DNA of 64,000 bases from Burkholderia sp. WP9 (GTDB lineage Bacteria > Pseudomonadota > Gammaproteobacteria > Burkholderiales > Burkholderiaceae): the NCBI RefSeq assembly GCF_900104795.1, contig NZ_FNTG01000002.1, positions 1,488,001 to 1,552,000 on the forward strand. Direction: 5' to 3'. The notes beneath the pieces are model-generated. The model did not search any database. It saw nothing but the letters and a program-made list of their open reading frames with translations, and had not been told where the DNA came from. Below, one piece after another: positions 57,187 to 64,000 of this stretch (the first letter of the stretch is position 1; the number at the start of each line of letters is the position of its first letter). Both the position numbers and the translations under genes were made by a program.

Positions 57187-58518
57187 ATGGGACATTCCGA
57201 CGTATCGGACAGAGGCCGTACCGTGTTCACACATCACCGCTGGGTGCAACTCGCCATCGGCATTGTCTGCATGGGGCTCGTCGCGAATCTGCAGTATGCG
57301 TGGACGCTGTTCGTCGTGCCGATGGACAACGCCCACCATTGGGGACAAGCGGCGATCCAGAGCGCGTTCACGATCTTCATCGTTACCGAAACCTGGCTCG
57401 TGCCAGTCGAAGGCTGGCTCGTCGACAAGTTCGGGCCGCGCCCGGTTGTGATCGGCGGTTCGGTATGCGCGGCGCTCGGCTGGATCATCGACGCGCATGC
57501 CAGCAGTCTGACCGCGCTGTACGTTGCAGCGGTCATTGCCGGCATCGGCGCCGGCTGCGTGTACGGCACGTGCGTCGGCACGGCGCTCAAATGGTTTCCG
57601 GACAAACGCGGTCTCGCGGCAGGCTTGACCGCGGCGGGTTTCGGCGCAGGCGCGGCAGTCACCGTGATTCCAATCGCCGACATGATCCAGCGTTCGGGCT
57701 ACGAGCACACGTTCATGTTCTTCGGCATTTTCCAGGGTGTTTGCATCCTGTTGCTCGCCACCATGCTGATTCGGCCGAAGCCGCCCGCCACCGCGGTCGT
57801 CGCCAAGCGCGTGGTGGCAAGCAAGATCGACTACACACCTGGCGAAATGATCCGCTCGCCGCTCTTCTGGGTGCTGTATCTGATGTTCGTGTTCGTCGCC
57901 GCTGGCGGCATCATCGCGACCGCGCAGCTCGGGCCGATTGCGAAAGAGTTCGGCTTTGCCAAGCTGCCGGTGAGTCTCATGGGCATCACGCTGCCGCTGC
58001 TCACCATGACGCTCTCGATCGACAACCTCTGCAACGGCTTCACCCGTCCCCTGTGCGGCTTTCTGTCTGACCGCATAGGCCGCGAGAACACGATGTTCAT
58101 GATCTTTCTCGGCGAAGGGGTCGCGTTGCTGGGATTGATGCAGTTCGGCCATAACCCCTACGCATTCATGTTCTTCGCAGCCGCCGTGTTCCTGTGCTGG
58201 GGCGAGATCTTCTCGATCTTCCCCGCCACCTGCGCCGACACGTTCGGCAGCAAATACGCCGCCGCCAACGCCGGGACGCTTTATACCGCGAAGGGCACCG
58301 CTTCGATGCTGGTGCCGATTGCCTCGGTGTTGTCGGCGAACGGCGGGTGGAGCACGGTGTTCATCTCGGCGGCCGTGGTGTCGATCGCGGCAGCCGTGTC
58401 CGCCAAGTTCGTCCTCGCCCCCATGAGAAAGCGCTGGATCGAAAACTCGGGTGCGCGAGCCGGCGTGGTCATGGCCGAAGCGCGGCTGCAGCCGTCGTCC
58501 GGCGGCTCCCCCGAATAA
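57187..58518 (+). CDS. Oxalate:formate antiporter (OxlT family)
   Basis: A 443-residue MFS antiporter that exchanges external oxalate for internal formate. The two basic residues essential in Oxalobacter OxlT have clear counterparts: R287 in [16 protein letters not shown] and K369 in [14 protein letters not shown]. Helix 2 has the [26 protein letters not shown] loop motif. It is followed after 64 bases by the decarboxylase gene, and the three oxalate genes together give decarboxylative proton consumption and electrogenic exchange. Confidence 0.93.
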   Translation: MGHSDVSDRGRTVFTHHRWVQLAIGIVCMGLVANLQYAWTLFVVPMDNAHHWGQAAIQSAFTIFIVTETWLVPVEGWLVDKFGPRPVVIGGSVCAALGWIIDAHASSLTALYVAAVIAGIGAGCVYGTCVGTALKWFPDKRGLAAGLTAAGFGAGAAVTVIPIADMIQRSGYEHTFMFFGIFQGVCILLLATMLIRPKPPATAVVAKRVVASKIDYTPGEMIRSPLFWVLYLMFVFVAAGGIIATAQLGPIAKEFGFAKLPVSLMGITLPLLTMTLSIDNLCNGFTRPLCGFLSDRIGRENTMFMIFLGEGVALLGLMQFGHNPYAFMFFAAAVFLCWGEIFSIFPATCADTFGSKYAAANAGTLYTAKGTASMLVPIASVLSANGGWSTVFISAAVVSIAAAVSAKFVLAPMRKRWIENSGARAGVVMAEARLQPSSGGSPE

Positions 58519-58582
58519 CCGACACCGTGAGCACCCAGCTCGCGACACACCCCACAACGCCCCGCCAACAAGGAGAGATGTC

Positions 58583-60325
58583 ATGGCAGAAGCCGACCAG
58601 CCCACAACAGACGAAACGTTGAAACAACAGGCGACCGAAACGACCGACGGATTCCATCTCGTCATCGATGCGCTGAAACTGAACGACATCGACACGATCT
58701 TCGGCCTGGTCGGCATTCCGATCACCGACCTGGCGCGGCTAGCACAAGCGGAAGGAATGCGTTTCATCGGCTTTCGCCATGAACAACACGCGGGCAACGC
58801 GGCGGCCATTTCCGGCTATATGACGCAGAAGCCGGGGATTTGCCTGACGGTCTCGGCGCCGGGCTTTCTGAACGGCCTGACCGCGCTTGCCAACGCGACC
58901 ACCAACTGCTTCCCGATGATCCTGATCAGCGGCTCCAGTGAACGCGAAATTGTCGACTTGCAGCAAGGCGATTACGAAGAAATGGATCAGTTGAACGCGG
59001 CCAAGCCTTATGCGAAGGCCGCTTATCGCGTGCTGCACGCGGAGGATATCGGCATCGGCGTAGCGCGGGCGATTCGAGCCGCCGTGTCGGGACGACCCGG
59101 TGGTGTGTATCTGGACTTGCCCGCCAAGTTGCTCGCACAAACGCTGGATGCCGTGAAGGCGCAGCAGTCGCTGGTACGAGTGGTCGACGCGGCGCCGCGC
59201 CAGTTGCCGGCACCGGAGTCGGTCAAGCGCGCAATCGATGTCCTCAAGAGCGCCAAACGGCCGCTGATTCTGCTCGGCAAGGGCGCCGCATACGCCCAGG
59301 CTGACGCGGAGATTCGCGCGTTCGTGGAAGAAAGCGGCATTCCGTATCTGCCGATGTCGATGGCCAAAGGCCTGTTGCCGGACACGCACGAGCAATCCGC
59401 CTCGGCGGCGCGCTCGTTCGTGCTGCAGGAAGCCGACGTCGTCGTGTTGATCGGCGCGCGTCTGAACTGGCTGCTGTCGCATGGCAAGGGAAAAACGTGG
59501 GGCGCGGCACCGAAGAAGTTCGTTCAGGTGGATATCTCGCCGACCGAAATCGACAGCAACGTGGCGATTGCCGCGCCGGTGATCGGCGACATCGGTTCGT
59601 GCGTAGCGGCGCTGCGCGCCGGCATCGCTGCGGGTTTCACGAAGCCGGCCACGGAGTGGACCGGTGCAATCGCGGAGCGCAAGAACAAGAATCTCGCCAA
59701 GATGGCCGCGACGCTCGACAAGAACCCGTCGCCGATGAATTTCCACAGCGCGTTGCGCGCGATCCGCGATGTGCTGAAAACACGCCCTGACATCAACGTC
59801 GTGAATGAAGGCGCGAACACGCTCGACTACGCGCGCAGCATCATCGACATGTATGAACCGCGCAAACGCTTCGATTCGGGCACGTGGGGAATCATGGGTA
59901 TCGGCATGGGCTTCGCGATCGGCGCGGCGGTCACGAGCGGCAAACCCGTCGTCGCGATCGAAGGCGATAGCGCATTCGGCTTCAGCGGCATGGAGCTCGA
60001 AACCATCTGCCGTTACGAGTTGCCGGTCTGCACGATCGTATTCAACAACAACGGCGTGTATCGCGGCACGGACGTGAACCCGACCGGCGGCAAGGATGTC
60101 GCGCCGACCGTGTTCGTGAAGAACGCGCGCTACGACAAGATGATCGAGGCATTCGGCGGCGTCGGCTATCACGCCACCACGCCGGAAGAACTGACGAAGG
60201 CACTGCTCGAATCGATCGCCTCAGGCAAACCGAGCCTGATCAACGCCGTCATCGACGAAGCGGCCGGCACCGAAAGCGGTCGACTGACCAATCTGAATCC
60301 GCAAAGCGCGGCAATGAAAAAGTAA
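58583..60325 (+). CDS. oxc: Oxalyl-CoA decarboxylase
   Basis: ThDP enzyme converting oxalyl-CoA to formyl-CoA and CO2; 580 residues. The ThDP-activating Glu67 is in [17 protein letters not shown], and the diphosphate-binding segment is [55 protein letters not shown] is typical for the family, as is the C-terminal RLTNLNP. I placed the start at 58583, behind AAGGAGAGATGTC. It lies 25 bases before frc. Confidence 0.96.
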   Translation: MAEADQPTTDETLKQQATETTDGFHLVIDALKLNDIDTIFGLVGIPITDLARLAQAEGMRFIGFRHEQHAGNAAAISGYMTQKPGICLTVSAPGFLNGLTALANATTNCFPMILISGSSEREIVDLQQGDYEEMDQLNAAKPYAKAAYRVLHAEDIGIGVARAIRAAVSGRPGGVYLDLPAKLLAQTLDAVKAQQSLVRVVDAAPRQLPAPESVKRAIDVLKSAKRPLILLGKGAAYAQADAEIRAFVEESGIPYLPMSMAKGLLPDTHEQSASAARSFVLQEADVVVLIGARLNWLLSHGKGKTWGAAPKKFVQVDISPTEIDSNVAIAAPVIGDIGSCVAALRAGIAAGFTKPATEWTGAIAERKNKNLAKMAATLDKNPSPMNFHSALRAIRDVLKTRPDINVVNEGANTLDYARSIIDMYEPRKRFDSGTWGIMGIGMGFAIGAAVTSGKPVVAIEGDSAFGFSGMELETICRYELPVCTIVFNNNGVYRGTDVNPTGGKDVAPTVFVKNARYDKMIEAFGGVGYHATTPEELTKALLESIASGKPSLINAVIDEAAGTESGRLTNLNPQSAAMKK

Positions 60326-60350
60326 TCTGGGCAACCACGGAGATTTCAAC

Positions 60351-61601
60351 ATGACCAAACCTCTCGAAGGCATCAGGATCATCGACTTCACCCATGTTCA
60401 AGCCGGTCCCGCCTGCACCCAGTTGCTCGCCTGGTTCGGCGCGGACGTCATCAAGGTGGAACGGCCGGGTTCGGGCGACGTGACGCGCAATCAGTTGCGC
60501 GACATTCCCGACGCCGACGCGTTGTACTTCACGATGCTCAACAGCAACAAGAAGTCGCTGACGTTGGACACAAAGAAGCCCGAAGGCAAGGAAGTCCTCG
60601 AAAAGTTGATCCGCGAGTCCGACGTGCTGGTGGAGAACTTCGGCCCGGGCGCGCTGGACCGGATGGGCTTTTCGTGGGAACGCCTGAACGAACTCAATCC
60701 GAAGATGATCGTCGCCTCGGTGAAGGGCTTCAGCGACGGTCACCACTACGACGACCTGAAAGTCTACGAGAACGTGGCGCAATGCGCGGGCGGGGCGGCC
60801 TCCACTACCGGCTTCTGGGACGGTCCGCCGACTATCAGCGCGGCCGCGCTCGGTGACAGCAATACCGGCATGCATCTGGCCATCGGCATTCTGACCGCGC
60901 TTCTCGGCCGCGACAAAACGGGCAAAGGCCAGAAGGTCGCCGTGTCGATGCAGGATAGCGTGCTGAATCTGTGCCGCGTGAAGCTGCGCGACCAGCAGCG
61001 GCTGGAGCGCGTCGGCTATCTCGAGGAGTACCCGCAATATCCGCACGGCGAATTCAGCGACGTGGTGCCGCGCGGCGGCAATGCGGGCGGCGGCGGCCAG
61101 CCGGGTTGGGTGCTCAAGTGCAAAGGCTGGGAAACGGATCCGAATGCGTACATCTACTTCACGATTCAGGGCCACGCGTGGGAGCCGATCTGCAAGGCGC
61201 TCGGCAAGCCCGAGTGGATCGATGACCCGGCCTACAAGACCGCGGAAGCACGTCAACCGCATATCTTCGATATCTTCCAGACCATCGAAGCCTGGCTCGC
61301 CGACAAAACCAAATTCGAGGCGGTCGACATCTTGCGCAAGTTCGACATTCCGTGCGCGCCAGTGCTGACCATGAAGGAACTGGCCAACGACCCGTCGTTG
61401 CGCGCGAGCGGCACGATCGTCGAAGTGCCGCACAAGAAACGCGGCACGTATCTGACTGTCGGCAGCCCGATCAAGTTTTCGGATCTGAAGCCGGAAGTCA
61501 CCGCGTCGCCGCTGCTCGGCGAACACACCGAGGAAGTGTTGGCGAGCCTCGGCTACAGCCAGCAGCAAATCTTCAACCTGCGCGAAGTCAAAGCGGTTTG
61601 A
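60351..61601 (+). CDS. frc: Formyl-CoA:oxalate CoA-transferase
   Basis: Family III CoA-transferase, 416 residues, that transfers CoA from formyl-CoA to oxalate. The catalytic Asp169 ([13 protein letters not shown]) has exactly the residue number known from Oxalobacter, and the glycine loop [12 protein letters not shown] that closes over the active site is present. The start is 25 bases after oxc with an ACGGAG site. It completes the oxalate catabolic cycle; formate dehydrogenase must be elsewhere. Confidence 0.97.
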   Translation: MTKPLEGIRIIDFTHVQAGPACTQLLAWFGADVIKVERPGSGDVTRNQLRDIPDADALYFTMLNSNKKSLTLDTKKPEGKEVLEKLIRESDVLVENFGPGALDRMGFSWERLNELNPKMIVASVKGFSDGHHYDDLKVYENVAQCAGGAASTTGFWDGPPTISAAALGDSNTGMHLAIGILTALLGRDKTGKGQKVAVSMQDSVLNLCRVKLRDQQRLERVGYLEEYPQYPHGEFSDVVPRGGNAGGGGQPGWVLKCKGWETDPNAYIYFTIQGHAWEPICKALGKPEWIDDPAYKTAEARQPHIFDIFQTIEAWLADKTKFEAVDILRKFDIPCAPVLTMKELANDPSLRASGTIVEVPHKKRGTYLTVGSPIKFSDLKPEVTASPLLGEHTEEVLASLGYSQQQIFNLREVKAV

Positions 61602-61638
61602 TGGTGCTACGCTAGCCCGGCCATCGGCTCGGGCTTGC

Positions 61639-61668
61639 GGATACGGCGTCGCTGGCGACGCCGTATCC
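61639..61668. terminator. Stem-loop after frc
   Basis: A perfect 14-bp inverted repeat (GGATACGGCGTCGC / GCGACGCCGTATCC) around two bases lies between frc and the PAS gene. No T run follows, so termination may be partial or factor-dependent. Confidence 0.55.
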
Positions 61669-61706
61669 CATTCAGGCATCCGTGTTTTCACAATCGGGGG
61701 GGCGTC

Positions 61707-62138
61707 ATGCAACATGCCATCGACTTCGAGCAACTTGCCAACGCAATCGGCGACGCGATCGTCATTTCGGATGCTCAAGGCAGCATCACATTCTGGAACC
61801 CCGCGGCCGAACGCATGTTCGGGTTTGCGCCAGGCGAAGCGCTCGGCAAGTCGCTCGACCTGATCATTCCGGAACGGTTGCGCGGCCGCCATTGGGACGG
61901 CTACCACAAGACCATGGCAACGGGCGAAACCCGCTATGGCAACGACGTGCTGCGTGTGCCCGCGGTGCACAAGGACGGGCGGTCCATGTCGATTGCCTTT
62001 ACGGTCGCGTTGCTGCATTCGCCGCAACACGAGCTCACCGGCATTGTCGCCGTGATCCGTGACGAAACCAGCCGCTTTCAGGAGGATCGTCTGCTTCGCA
62101 AACGGCTCGCGGAACTGGAGGCGTCCGCCGGCGCATGA
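61707..62138 (+). CDS. Solitary PAS-domain protein
   Basis: A 143-residue cytoplasmic protein consisting of one PAS domain (about residues 8-120: DAIVISDAQGSITFWNPAAERMFGFAPGEALGKSLDLIIPERLR) and a short C-terminal helix (DETSRFQEDRLLRKRLAELEAS). There is no kinase, cyclase or DNA-binding output domain. It may be a small redox, haem or ligand sensor acting through a partner. It lies 105 bases after frc across a stem-loop, so read-through could link it to oxalate metabolism. ATG 61707 follows a G-rich site. Confidence 0.87.
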   Translation: MQHAIDFEQLANAIGDAIVISDAQGSITFWNPAAERMFGFAPGEALGKSLDLIIPERLRGRHWDGYHKTMATGETRYGNDVLRVPAVHKDGRSMSIAFTVALLHSPQHELTGIVAVIRDETSRFQEDRLLRKRLAELEASAGA

Positions 62139-62193
62139 GCACGCGCATTGGCACACGCACACACGCATAATCCGATACCCACAGACCCACTGA

Positions 62194-62227
62194 AGGCCGG
62201 CGCGAGCCGCATCACCTGCGCCGGCTT
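62194..62227 (+). terminator. Stem-loop after the PAS gene
   Basis: GCCGGCGC pairs with GCGCCGGC (8 bp, extendable by a wobble and an A-T pair) around a 14-base loop, followed by TTCAAA. It is a moderate terminator candidate between the PAS and LysR genes. Confidence 0.45.
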
Positions 62228-62307
62228 CAAACCGTTCTCGCCGCTGCCCGCGTCCACGCTGTAAACTCTGCCGAATCCCGCTCTCAATCACGCCCGGATC
62301 AGGCAAC

Positions 62308-63234
62308 ATGGACCGCATCGACGCAATGAAGGTGTTCGTCGCCACGCTCGACGAAGGGAGCCTGGTCGGCGCGAGCCGTCGACTCGGCCGCTCACCTGCG
62401 GCGGTGAGCCGGGCTATCGCGTTCCTCGAAGAACATGTCGGAACGGCTCTGCTGCATCGCACGACGCGGACGATCAGACTGAGCGAAGCCGGCGAACGAT
62501 ACGCCGCCGCTTGCCGCCGCATTCTCACCGACCTGGAAGAAGCCGATCTGCTGATCGCCGGCGAGCGCTCCGCACCGCGCGGGCTGCTCACGATCACCGC
62601 ACCGGTGGCGGCCGGTCAGGACATGCTGCGGGCGATCATCGACGATTTCATCGATCGCTATCCGGCCGTCTCGGTCCGGCTGGATATGCTCGACCGCCCA
62701 GTGAGCCTGATCGACGAAGGAATCGACGTGGCGCTGCGCATCGCTCACCTGCCCGATTCGACGCTCGTGGCGATCCCGGTGGGCGAAACGCGGCGGGTCG
62801 TCACGGCGTCGCCTCGCTACCTGGCCAAGCACCCGCCGATCGTCGAACCCGCCGATCTTGCCCGGCATCAGATCATCTCCATGAGCCACTTCGGCCTGGA
62901 TTCATGGAGCTTTCCGCCGCCGAATGGCTCGACGATTCCACGTGTCGTGCAGTTCACTCCGCGCTTTATCGTCAACAGTATTCAGGCGGCCGTGGCTTCG
63001 GCCGTCGCGGGACATGGCGTCACCCGCATGTTTTCCTATCACGTCGCCGAGCAGGTCAAGGAAGGATCGCTCGAGATCGTCCTGAGCGACAACGAACCCG
63101 CCCCGCTACCAGTCCACCTGTTGACGCCGCAAGGGCGTCTCGCGGTTCCCAAGGTGCGAGAATTCGTCGATTTCGCGGCGCCGCGCCTGCGCCGCCACTT
63201 CACGCAACCCCAGCGGACTACGAAGCGCAATTGA
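62308..63234 (+). CDS. LysR-family transcriptional regulator (CrgA-like)
   Basis: A 308-residue LTTR. The helix-turn-helix is MDRIDAMKVFVATLDEGSLVGASRRLGRSPAAVSRAIAFLEEHVGTALLHRTTRTIRLSEAG, and the effector domain starts GLLTITAPVAAGQDMLRAIIDDFIDRYPAVSVRLDM. This layout is common to the large CrgA/YafC-type subgroup. It precedes an MFS transporter gene on the same strand and most likely controls it. A role in the upstream oxalate operon is possible but less likely. Confidence 0.93.
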   Translation: MDRIDAMKVFVATLDEGSLVGASRRLGRSPAAVSRAIAFLEEHVGTALLHRTTRTIRLSEAGERYAAACRRILTDLEEADLLIAGERSAPRGLLTITAPVAAGQDMLRAIIDDFIDRYPAVSVRLDMLDRPVSLIDEGIDVALRIAHLPDSTLVAIPVGETRRVVTASPRYLAKHPPIVEPADLARHQIISMSHFGLDSWSFPPPNGSTIPRVVQFTPRFIVNSIQAAVASAVAGHGVTRMFSYHVAEQVKEGSLEIVLSDNEPAPLPVHLLTPQGRLAVPKVREFVDFAAPRLRRHFTQPQRTTKRN

Positions 63235-63588
63235 ATCGACTCGCGGAAGAATGTCTGCCGGTCTACGTGGATTCTCTCTGCAATCGGTTCAATCTAGACT
63301 GTGTTCATCGAGATTGCACAGCTCATGCCTTCGGGCCGTACCGGCGAATTCACTGACACGCCCTTCCCCGCACCCGACTCGAACCGGCATTCCTCGTAAC
63401 GGGCATTAGCCCACGCATAGACGGCGGCAACGGCGTCGACGCCCAAGGCACTGCATGTCACGTTGCAACTCATTGTGGATTTGATTTGCGATCCTCATGA
63501 AATGCATGGCGAGCTGTGAGTTTCGCGCTTATCGCGTCGCGGCCGCCCGGCGGCCGGGTCGGCGCGTAACGGAACAGTGGAGGCAGTC
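63235..63588. other. Intergenic region, nothing recognised
   Basis: A 354-base gap between the LysR gene and the partial MFS gene. No gene is convincing. A sequence resembling a tRNA T-loop near 63378 does not fold into a tRNA. It should contain the MFS gene promoter. Confidence 0.4.
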
Positions 63589-64000
63589 ATGCAACGAGCA
63601 GTCGCCAATGGATCGATCGCGCCCGCATTCAATGTCTGGCGCGGCACGCTGGCGGGAGCCAGCGCGAGCCTTGTCGGGATAGGCCTCGCGCGTTTCGCCT
63701 ATACCCCGTTATTGCCGGCTATCGTCAGCGCGCACTGGTTTCCGGCGTCGACTGCAGCCTATCTCGGCGCAGCCAATCTCGGCGGCTATCTGGCCGGCGC
63801 GCTCGCAGGCGGCTGGCTGGCGCGGCGATTCGACGCCGCGTCCGTGCTGCGCGCGATGATGCTGCTCGCGACCGTTGCGTTCGTCGCCTGCGCCTTTCCG
63901 GTTTCCTTTCTCTGGTTCTTCGTCTGGCGCTTCGCATCCGGCTTGTCGGGCGGTGCACTGATGGTGCTGGCCGCGCCGACGATCCTCGCCCATGTGAACC
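63589..64000 (+). CDS. YbfB/YjiJ-family MFS transporter, 3' truncated by the window
   Basis: The N-terminal 137 residues of a transporter. The ATG at 63589 has GGAGG upstream. The first helices read VWRGTLAGASASLVGIGLARFAYTPLLPAIVSAHWFP, then AAYLGAANLGGYLAGALAGGWLARRF, the pattern of the YbfB/YjiJ group, with the typical GIGLARFAYTPLLP. The frame stays open to the window edge. Genes of this group very often sit next to a LysR regulator, as here. Substrate unknown. Confidence 0.85.
   Translation, partial: MQRAVANGSIAPAFNVWRGTLAGASASLVGIGLARFAYTPLLPAIVSAHWFPASTAAYLGAANLGGYLAGALAGGWLARRFDAASVLRAMMLLATVAFVACAFPVSFLWFFVWRFASGLSGGALMVLAAPTILAHVN

Noticed and set aside
57094..58809. 571-codon open frame on the minus strand
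   Set aside because: Antisense to the OxlT gene and the start of oxc; low-complexity charged translation, no recognisable domain.
60249..62597. 782-codon open frame on the minus strand
   Set aside because: Antisense to frc, the PAS gene and the start of the LysR gene, all of which have clear family motifs; its own translation shows none.
63360..63420. tRNA-like segment on the minus strand (GGTTCGAGTC-like T-loop)
   Set aside because: The flanking bases do not form a T stem, and no acceptor, D or anticodon arms fit around it.

Overview
The window is a 64 kb piece of a GC-rich betaproteobacterial chromosome. The porin, the DUF4148 and BON-domain secreted proteins, the oxalate genes and the dense acyl-CoA catabolism all suggest Burkholderiaceae, most likely Paraburkholderia and probably a secondary replicon. 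That assignment is inferred from protein families; no rRNA or tRNA gene is present to anchor it. I see no insertion sequence, phage gene, integrase or CRISPR array.

Layout. (1) 1-3.0 kb: the end of a TAXI-type TRAP transporter receptor, then ETF:ubiquinone oxidoreductase on the minus strand. (2) 3.0-9.3 kb: a small unknown gene, then a four-gene plus-strand operon: MFS transporter, GMC alcohol dehydrogenase, TauD-type dioxygenase, aldehyde dehydrogenase. (3) 9.3-11.2 kb: a BON-domain protein and an outer-membrane porin. (4) 11.3-42.7 kb: a large acyl-CoA catabolic island bracketed by two paralogous MalT-like (LAL) LuxR regulators in mirror orientation. The left arm (plus) carries DUF2889, LAL-1, a feruloyl-CoA-synthase-like ligase, acyl-CoA dehydrogenase, SCP-x-type thiolase, two MaoC-type proteins, an SDR and a metallo-beta-lactamase-fold hydrolase. 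The middle (minus) carries ETF alpha and beta, alpha-methylacyl-CoA racemase, an acyl-CoA ligase and an aromatic-acid-type MFS transporter. The right arm (minus) is a nine-gene operon: acyl-CoA dehydrogenase, thiolase, SDR, ligase, two further acyl-CoA dehydrogenases, enoyl-CoA hydratase, nitronate-monooxygenase-like enzyme and ligase. (5) 43.0-49.0 kb: GDSL lipoprotein, a possible 2-oxoglutarate-oxygenase-like protein, cytochrome b561, a sorbosone-dehydrogenase-like lipoprotein, small unknowns and an atypical response regulator. (6) 49.3-54.7 kb: a creatine module (MHS transporter, serine hydroxymethyltransferase, creatinase, GlxA/AraC regulator). (7) 55.0-56.8 kb: secreted DUF4148 protein, alpha/beta hydrolase and a small unknown. 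(8) 57.2-62.1 kb: an oxalate operon (OxlT antiporter, oxalyl-CoA decarboxylase, formyl-CoA transferase, solitary PAS protein). (9) 62.3-64.0 kb: a LysR regulator and the start of a YbfB/YjiJ-type MFS transporter.

The most interesting signal is a 17-bp operator-like motif, roughly CTACCC-N5-GGGTGG. It recurs 95-140 bp upstream of start codons in front of the TauD/GMC/ALDH operon, the small unknown gene, the feruloyl-CoA-synthase-like operon, the racemase/ETF operon, the second LAL regulator and (as a longer inverted repeat) the nine-gene operon. The shared motif and the two LAL regulators suggest one regulon. In this reading a substrate is taken up, hydroxylated or ether-cleaved, oxidised from alcohol to aldehyde to acid, activated to a CoA ester, racemised if methyl-branched and beta-oxidised, with electrons passing through the local ETF to the ETF:quinone oxidoreductase. 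The substrate is not identifiable from sequence. Ferulate is unlikely because the usual hydratase-aldolase and vanillin dehydrogenase are absent.
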